56,669 bases of DNA from contig CAKREH010000022.1 of assembly GCA_934317215.1 (NCBI GenBank), positions 1-56,669 of the forward strand, given 5' to 3'. Shown piece by piece: positions 52,861-56,669 of this stretch; position 1 is the stretch's first letter; each line of letters begins with the position of its first letter. Made by a program: the position numbers and the translations under genes. This DNA comes from an uncultured Roseburia sp. GTDB taxonomy: Bacteria > Bacillota > Clostridia > Lachnospirales > Lachnospiraceae. The notes under the pieces are model-generated. The model saw nothing but the letters and a program-made list of their open reading frames with translations, did no database searches and had not been told where the DNA came from.

Positions 52861-54114
52861 TTATTCCATAAATGGCACTCCACTTAAGTTTATTGATACC
52901 TTTTTACTAATTCCATTTACATATGCATACTCTCTGTATTGCCATATCACACAATCTGCTGCCTCCTCATCCAGTTTCGACGTAGCACTGTAAATCCACT
53001 TTAAATATCCATCTAAAGCCCCATCTGGAAGCTCGTAAAACCAATCCAAGGAATTAAACACCATTGGTGTATATCCATTCTCACTCATTCTGATACAAAA
53101 ATACTTAATCAAATCAATATATTCGTTATCTGTCAATTGTGACGTTCTCATTCCATCTGCACGATCCAGCTGAATTCCAACCGGATATGTAATATTGTAT
53201 TTTTTCATCGCATATAGGCAAAATTCTATTTCTTCATCCATCTCTTCTTTACTTATGGCCTGGGAATATATGTATGTACCAAGTTTTATGCCACTCTCTG
53301 TTGCCCCATCCATGTATTCGGTATATTTAGAATCCATGGAAAGTTCTCCACTCTCCATTCCTCTATATCCAATTCTCACAATTGCAAAGTCAATTCCAAA
53401 TTTTTTTACCTTATCCCAATCTATTTTTCCTTGGTAATATGAGACATTTACCCCCATTTCAGACTCTATTCCATCCTGAAAAATGCTTCTTCGCAAATCT
53501 GCATCCTGCGTATAATTGTTCCAGTTTACATCTAATATTTTTTTTGTAGACCACTCATTTTCAAGTACATATTCATGTAATCCTTTTTCTTCGGTCTCGG
53601 TTTCATCTATCGAAGTTTCACTGGTTGTTTCAGTTTCCCGTACTTCTTTTTCACTTTCAATTTGCTCTATATCAGAATTTCTTTGTTCTGTCGTCTGATT
53701 CTCATCTGGTCCGAATACATTGTCCCTTGATATTGTAATTCCAGTCAACATTAACAAAATGAAAAAGACAAACATAAATAATATTATTGTCGCCGTCTTT
53801 AGATATGAACCTCTTTTTTGTTCTCTTGCAATTGTAAAATTCATATTGTCTATGTTTATAATTTCATCAAATTTAACATCCTTTTTTTCATTCTTGCATT
53901 CGTAATTCCAGTTCTCTTTGCCAATTTCTACATGTACATCCGTACCATTCAAATGTATATCAACATAGTTTCCTTTTATTTTTTTTCTCTTGGTATGCAT
54001 TTCCCCTAATCGATACTTGACATAATACACATTGTGTATTCCCTGACTTATTAATAGTACAATTCCCACGAAAAAAACAAGTAAAATTATCATTCCAATA
54101 ATACTATATATCAT
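52861..54114 (-). CDS. Two-TM protein with a GH25-like (lysozyme-fold) domain lacking catalytic residues
   Basis: The 417-residue protein has membrane helices at about 3-23 and 105-128, a Glu/Thr/Ser-rich linker at about 135-180, then a GH25-type domain at about 218-417. The domain keeps GH25 landmarks (VSYYQGKIDWDKVKKFGIDF, VRIGYRG, LGTYIYSQAI). However, the first catalytic Asp of the usual G-I-D-V-S is Asn223, and the usual D-x-E pair after YPV is Gln315-x-Asp317. It is therefore probably not an active muramidase and may bind cell-wall glycan or act as a surface sensor. It overlaps the preceding membrane protein gene by 4 nt. Confidence 0.82.
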   Translation of the reverse strand: MIYSIIGMIILLVFFVGIVLLISQGIHNVYYVKYRLGEMHTKRKKIKGNYVDIHLNGTDVHVEIGKENWNYECKNEKKDVKFDEIINIDNMNFTIAREQKRGSYLKTATIILFMFVFFILLMLTGITISRDNVFGPDENQTTEQRNSDIEQIESEKEVRETETTSETSIDETETEEKGLHEYVLENEWSTKKILDVNWNNYTQDADLRRSIFQDGIESEMGVNVSYYQGKIDWDKVKKFGIDFAIVRIGYRGMESGELSMDSKYTEYMDGATESGIKLGTYIYSQAISKEEMDEEIEFCLYAMKKYNITYPVGIQLDRADGMRTSQLTDNEYIDLIKYFCIRMSENGYTPMVFNSLDWFYELPDGALDGYLKWIYSATSKLDEEAADCVIWQYREYAYVNGISKKVSINLSGVPFME

Positions 54115-54641
54115 TTATCGCCTCCAAAATCACCAAACAACCCTATTACTATCGCTGTCAACGTTAATATTATTGCAAATGCATTGAACCATAAATTGTA
54201 GAAAACCTTGGATAACTCTGAACTTATAGATGGAACAAGCAGTATAATGCTATATAAGATAGCTGACAAACACATAACAAGAAGCAGACCAAACTCCTGC
54301 ACTATTTGCCCGATTGTCGCTTGTGCTGTCTTTCTATCCAACATATCAGACACCCAGCTCGCACTCGTCGTAACTGTAAAAGCGAGCAATGTTCCTATGT
54401 ATTCTTTTATTTCAAATGATATTCCTCCCGTAATTCTAAATATCAACATTGTCCACACTGGCAGAAGCGGAAATACAACAGAAAATAGAAATTTCTTTAT
54501 CCAATACTGATTCTTTATCTTTCTTCGCAAAATACTATACCAAGGCTCCTGCTTTATCTCAGGCTCATTCTCTTCTTTTGCCTCCTGTAAATTTTTAGTG
54601 TCTACATCACATGTCTTACTATTTTGATACACTGTGCCCAT
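54111..54641 (-). CDS. Small multi-TM protein, first gene of the protease-GTPase operon
   Basis: The 176-residue protein has a hydrophilic N-terminus of about 45 residues and four hydrophobic segments (about 50-68, 78-97, 115-137 and 150-171). It has no recognised motif. AGGGGA lies ahead of the ATG, and the stop overlaps the GH25-like gene by ATGA. It probably forms a membrane complex with that protein. Several TATAAT-like sequences lie in the AT-rich 54642-54721 spacer, any of which could be the operon promoter. Confidence 0.75.
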   Translation of the reverse strand: MGTVYQNSKTCDVDTKNLQEAKEENEPEIKQEPWYSILRRKIKNQYWIKKFLFSVVFPLLPVWTMLIFRITGGISFEIKEYIGTLLAFTVTTSASWVSDMLDRKTAQATIGQIVQEFGLLLVMCLSAILYSIILLVPSISSELSKVFYNLWFNAFAIILTLTAIVIGLFGDFGGDK

Positions 54642-54721
54642 CTAAATATTCCCCTATTTCTCTGTAGATTATAGCTTTTGTCTTTTGCATATTATTTTCG
54701 TAGTTTTATTTATTATAACAT

Positions 54722-54746
54722 AAGGACTCTCTCTCGGAAAGTCCTT
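54722..54746 (-). terminator. Hairpin after the Rpn gene
   Basis: AAGGACT and AGTCCTT form a 7-bp stem around an 11-nt loop, about 18 bp after the Rpn stop. The T-tract read leftward is weak. Confidence 0.45.
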
Positions 54747-54764
54747 AATAAATTGCATTTTTCC

Positions 54765-55766
54765 TTACACCATCTCCTTCTCAAACATCCGAAGATACTC
54801 CTGTGCAGTCTGCAACGAAATATTCATCTTGTCCTGCAGTTTCTTTAAAATATCTTCATCCGGCAATCCAAAATCATGACAGGTATCTATGATTCCACGT
54901 GCTTCTCCACGTACCTCTCCTCTTGCTTCTCCCTCTTTTGCTGTCTCCTCAAATACGCTCCACATACTGTTTCCTCCCTCCTGCTTGAGCACGTCAAAAT
55001 CAATTATGCAATTGGCTGCTCCTGCCACCGTTTTTAATATCGTATCGCTGACTTCATGTTCCTTTGTATATTCGATTGCCTTTGCTTTTCTATCTCTTTT
55101 CGTTTTATTCTGATCCAACAGGATTCCAAACAGGTTAAATAAATCCTGATTGTTTCCGTTATGAAAATACAGATTGTTCTGCCTGGCCTCCACCAGAAGC
55201 ATCCGGTAGTCATTGACATAGGGTGTCAGTTCTGTTGGAATGTTTAAAATTCCATGTAACGATGTCGCTGCATCCCATACTTTTTCGCCATAGTAGATCA
55301 CGATCGTGACGACCGGCATCAGACGGTCTGTCTTTTTCATTTTGGATAAAAATTCGTGCTCGTCAAGTTCTACCGCCTGTTGTACTGACTGCTTTTTGTA
55401 TTGTCTAGCATTGTTGTCATACTGTTTCTTATAAATGGCATAATCGTATCCCATAACTCGCAATGGCATGGCATAATGGATAAGCTCCTGCGACTCCAAA
55501 CCAAGTAAAACCAACCTCACACCATAGGCAGTTGATTTTTTCATAATCTTGATATTGTCCCTGGCTGCTCTGATGCCTTGCATATGATTCCGATGTGCCA
55601 GAACCGCAGACGCTTCCGTATCTTCATTTTCAAGTTCATCCGCTCTTATGATCTGACTTCCCCCAAATAATACTGCATTAAAAAGATCTGCAAATTCCTC
55701 ATTCCCATTCCAATAGTTTTTCAGCACTGTATCCGGTGATACAGATTTTTCTTTTCTTCTGATAAT
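54765..55766 (-). CDS. Rpn-family recombination-promoting nuclease / putative transposase
   Basis: A protein of about 333 residues of the PD-(D/E)XK Rpn (YhgA-like, transposase_31) family. It carries the typical VLKNYWNGNEEFADLFNAVL, the YGVRLVLLGLESQELIHYAM block and NLYFHNGNNQDLFNLFGILL. It ends with short GEARGEVRGEARG repeats and a helical tail. Rpn proteins cut DNA and promote recombination. The best ribosome binding site (GGAGGAG at 55776-55770) points to an ATT codon at 55766; a GTG at 55727 gives 320 residues. Either an unusual start or a mutated ATG is possible. A fragment of a second copy lies at 48465-48529. Confidence 0.85.
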   Translation of the reverse strand: MIRRKEKSVSPDTVLKNYWNGNEEFADLFNAVLFGGSQIIRADELENEDTEASAVLAHRNHMQGIRAARDNIKIMKKSTAYGVRLVLLGLESQELIHYAMPLRVMGYDYAIYKKQYDNNARQYKKQSVQQAVELDEHEFLSKMKKTDRLMPVVTIVIYYGEKVWDAATSLHGILNIPTELTPYVNDYRMLLVEARQNNLYFHNGNNQDLFNLFGILLDQNKTKRDRKAKAIEYTKEHEVSDTILKTVAGAANCIIDFDVLKQEGGNSMWSVFEETAKEGEARGEVRGEARGIIDTCHDFGLPDEDILKKLQDKMNISLQTAQEYLRMFEKEMV

Positions 55767-55787
55767 ATTCTCCTCCTTTGTATGTTT

Positions 55788-55861
55788 GGGAGAATATTAA
55801 CTTTCTTCAAATTCTCCCTACATTGTGTATTGGGGAGAATATTGTCTCTTAGAATTCTCCC
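55788..55861. repeat. Two tandem GGGAGAAT/ATTCTCCC hairpins upstream of the Rpn gene
   Basis: GGGAGAAT (55788-55795) pairs with ATTCTCCC (55811-55818). The same arms recur at 55833-55840 and 55854-55861. The repeated 8-bp arms with similar spacers suggest a regulatory site for the Rpn gene or an element-end structure. Confidence 0.6.
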
Positions 55862-56324
55862 TGCTTTTGGGTGATTAAAAGCATTGAAAATTCTTATATG
55901 CGGGCTGTAATCTGGTCACTTGTAACCATCTGCAACGCCGCGTTGAATTGATTTTTGAATGGCTTTCGCCTGATAGATGATTAGAATATAATGCTTTAAA
56001 GCAATTGTAGCACATTACAAGAAGTTTGTCATTTAATTTCCTGAATTTTAAGATTTTTCATAAAATTTTATATTACAAACTTCCTCTCTGTTTATAAAAA
56101 ATTCAGCTATTCTTTTAAACCTCATTTTTATTTTCTTCGTAACATCACAAAAACAGGTGGTGATCTGGATAAAAAATAAAGTATATGATTGTTGAAACCT
56201 AAAATAAATGATAAACTATTCATAGCAGTTGATGTAATTGTGTAGTTTGTTAAGGTAGGGGTATCTCAACAATACTATATAAATACAAAAACTGCTATTT
56301 TTTTATAAAAGTGGTGATTTTTAC
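55862..56324. other. AT-rich spacer without a recognised gene
   Basis: No coding region or RNA gene is apparent. The only structure I see is ATAGCAGTT at 56222-56230 and its complement AACTGCTAT at 56290-56298, too far apart to assign a role. The spacer separates the Rpn gene from the IS66-type element. Confidence 0.5.
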
Positions 56325-56669
56325 GTAACTGGGGCTAGCCGTCGCGCTAGCGACTTGGTACAATCGTAAGTACGTAATCATCGGCACCTTATATTTTAAT
56401 AAATGCCGCCCATTGGGCGGCACATTTTATTTCTTCTTTTTAGTTCGAAATCCTTCCGGTAATTCATCTGACCATGGCAAAAGCCGATTTAGATCATCTG
56501 GCTTTGGAAAAGGTCCCATTTTACGAAGCTCTTCTAATACATAGGAAAGATATACATACGGCTTCAGACCATTCAGCAGGGCTGTTTCTGTGATACTATA
56601 AACAACAGCACTGGCATCTGCACCACGGATACTCTTGGCAAACAGCCAATTCCGGCGGCCTACTGCAAA
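56325..56669 (-). mobile_element. IS66-family insertion element, one end (continues past window)
   Basis: The segment contains the end of an IS66-type transposase gene and about 100 bp of non-coding end sequence. The likely terminus is GTAACTGGGG at 56325, since IS66 ends usually begin GTAA. Within the end are the inverted repeats GCTAGC/GCTAGC (56334-56351) and TGCCGCC/GGGCGGCA (56404-56421), the latter possibly a terminator for the transposase gene. The exact boundary is inferred; the other end lies outside the window. Confidence 0.65.
56427..56669 (-). CDS. IS66-family transposase (TnpC), C-terminal fragment cut by window edge
   Basis: The last 80 codons and stop of an IS66 transposase, continuing beyond the window. 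Key stretches are AVGRRNWLFAKSIRGADASA, VVYSITETALLNGLKPYVYL and LLPWSDELP, the conserved IS66 C-terminal domain. The frame is open to the end of the window. No sign of damage in the visible part. Confidence 0.9.
   Translation of the reverse strand, partial: FAVGRRNWLFAKSIRGADASAVVYSITETALLNGLKPYVYLSYVLEELRKMGPFPKPDDLNRLLPWSDELPEGFRTKKKK

Noticed and set aside
56222..56298. Inverted repeat ATAGCAGTT/AACTGCTAT as IS end or terminator
   Set aside because: Arms are only 9 bp and 59 bp apart, with no T-tract or matching second copy, so chance cannot be excluded.

Overview
The window looks like chromosomal DNA of a low-to-mid-GC, spore-lineage, anaerobic gut Firmicute of the Lachnospiraceae, probably Roseburia/Agathobacter-like (inference). 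The signs are a spoIIAA-AB-sigF operon, a valine T-box, Hcp with a companion ferredoxin, an msm-type sugar ABC importer next to a cellobiose phosphorylase, and c-di-GMP genes. Strong AGGAGG-type ribosome binding sites are present throughout. Most genes lie on the minus strand.

Layout. 1-1.8 kb: end of a LacI-type regulator coupled to a MATE exporter. 1.8-8.6 kb: a PAS-GAF-GGDEF protein; hcp and a ferredoxin divergent from a Crp/Fnr regulator with a perfect inverted repeat between them; an HD-GYP protein; a HAD phosphatase. 8.7-10.4 kb: the sporulation sigma-F operon. 10.5-14 kb: a zinc-ribbon/TPR membrane protein, a small protein and a FapA-like protein. 14.3-17.4 kb: valS with its T-box leader and promoter. 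17.4-21.3 kb: a lone RND permease. 22.2-29.7 kb: the cellobiose/oligosaccharide locus, with a LacI regulator and repeated CGTTTTCG operators. 29.8-35.2 kb: AraC regulator, second MATE, pyruvate kinase, carbamate kinase. 35.4-41.7 kb: tig-clpP-clpX-lon-engB, the protein-quality-control cluster. 41.9-48.2 kb: a HicB/DinB-like protein, a NUDIX-Ham1 fusion, a NUDIX hydrolase, and a heterodimeric ABC exporter preceded by a 27-codon leader ORF and a terminator. 48.5-55.8 kb: an AT-rich accessory island bounded by Rpn-family nuclease/transposase sequence. 56.3 kb to the end: one end of an IS66-family element.

The most unusual content is the island at 48.6-54.6 kb. It is a four-gene operon: a small membrane protein, a two-TM protein with a GH25-like lysozyme domain lacking its catalytic acids, a ComEC-like metallo-beta-lactamase-fold protein, and a 1072-residue trypsin-like protease fused to a GTPase. 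The combination resembles a membrane-linked conflict or defence system and I do not recognise it as a named one. Flanking 65-bp direct repeats from an Rpn gene suggest acquisition by transfer or recombination.

Second, two copies of an exactly 314-bp, heavily base-paired repeat (10490-10803 and 21465-21778) each sit directly behind the T-tract of a leftward terminator. They show compensatory base changes, so they are either a non-autonomous mobile element or a structured RNA family. Third, the 27-codon leader ORF plus intrinsic terminator ahead of the ABC exporter pair looks like a drug-responsive attenuator of the bmrB-bmrCD type. Starts were moved from the longest ORF wherever a good Shine-Dalgarno sequence pointed to an internal start.
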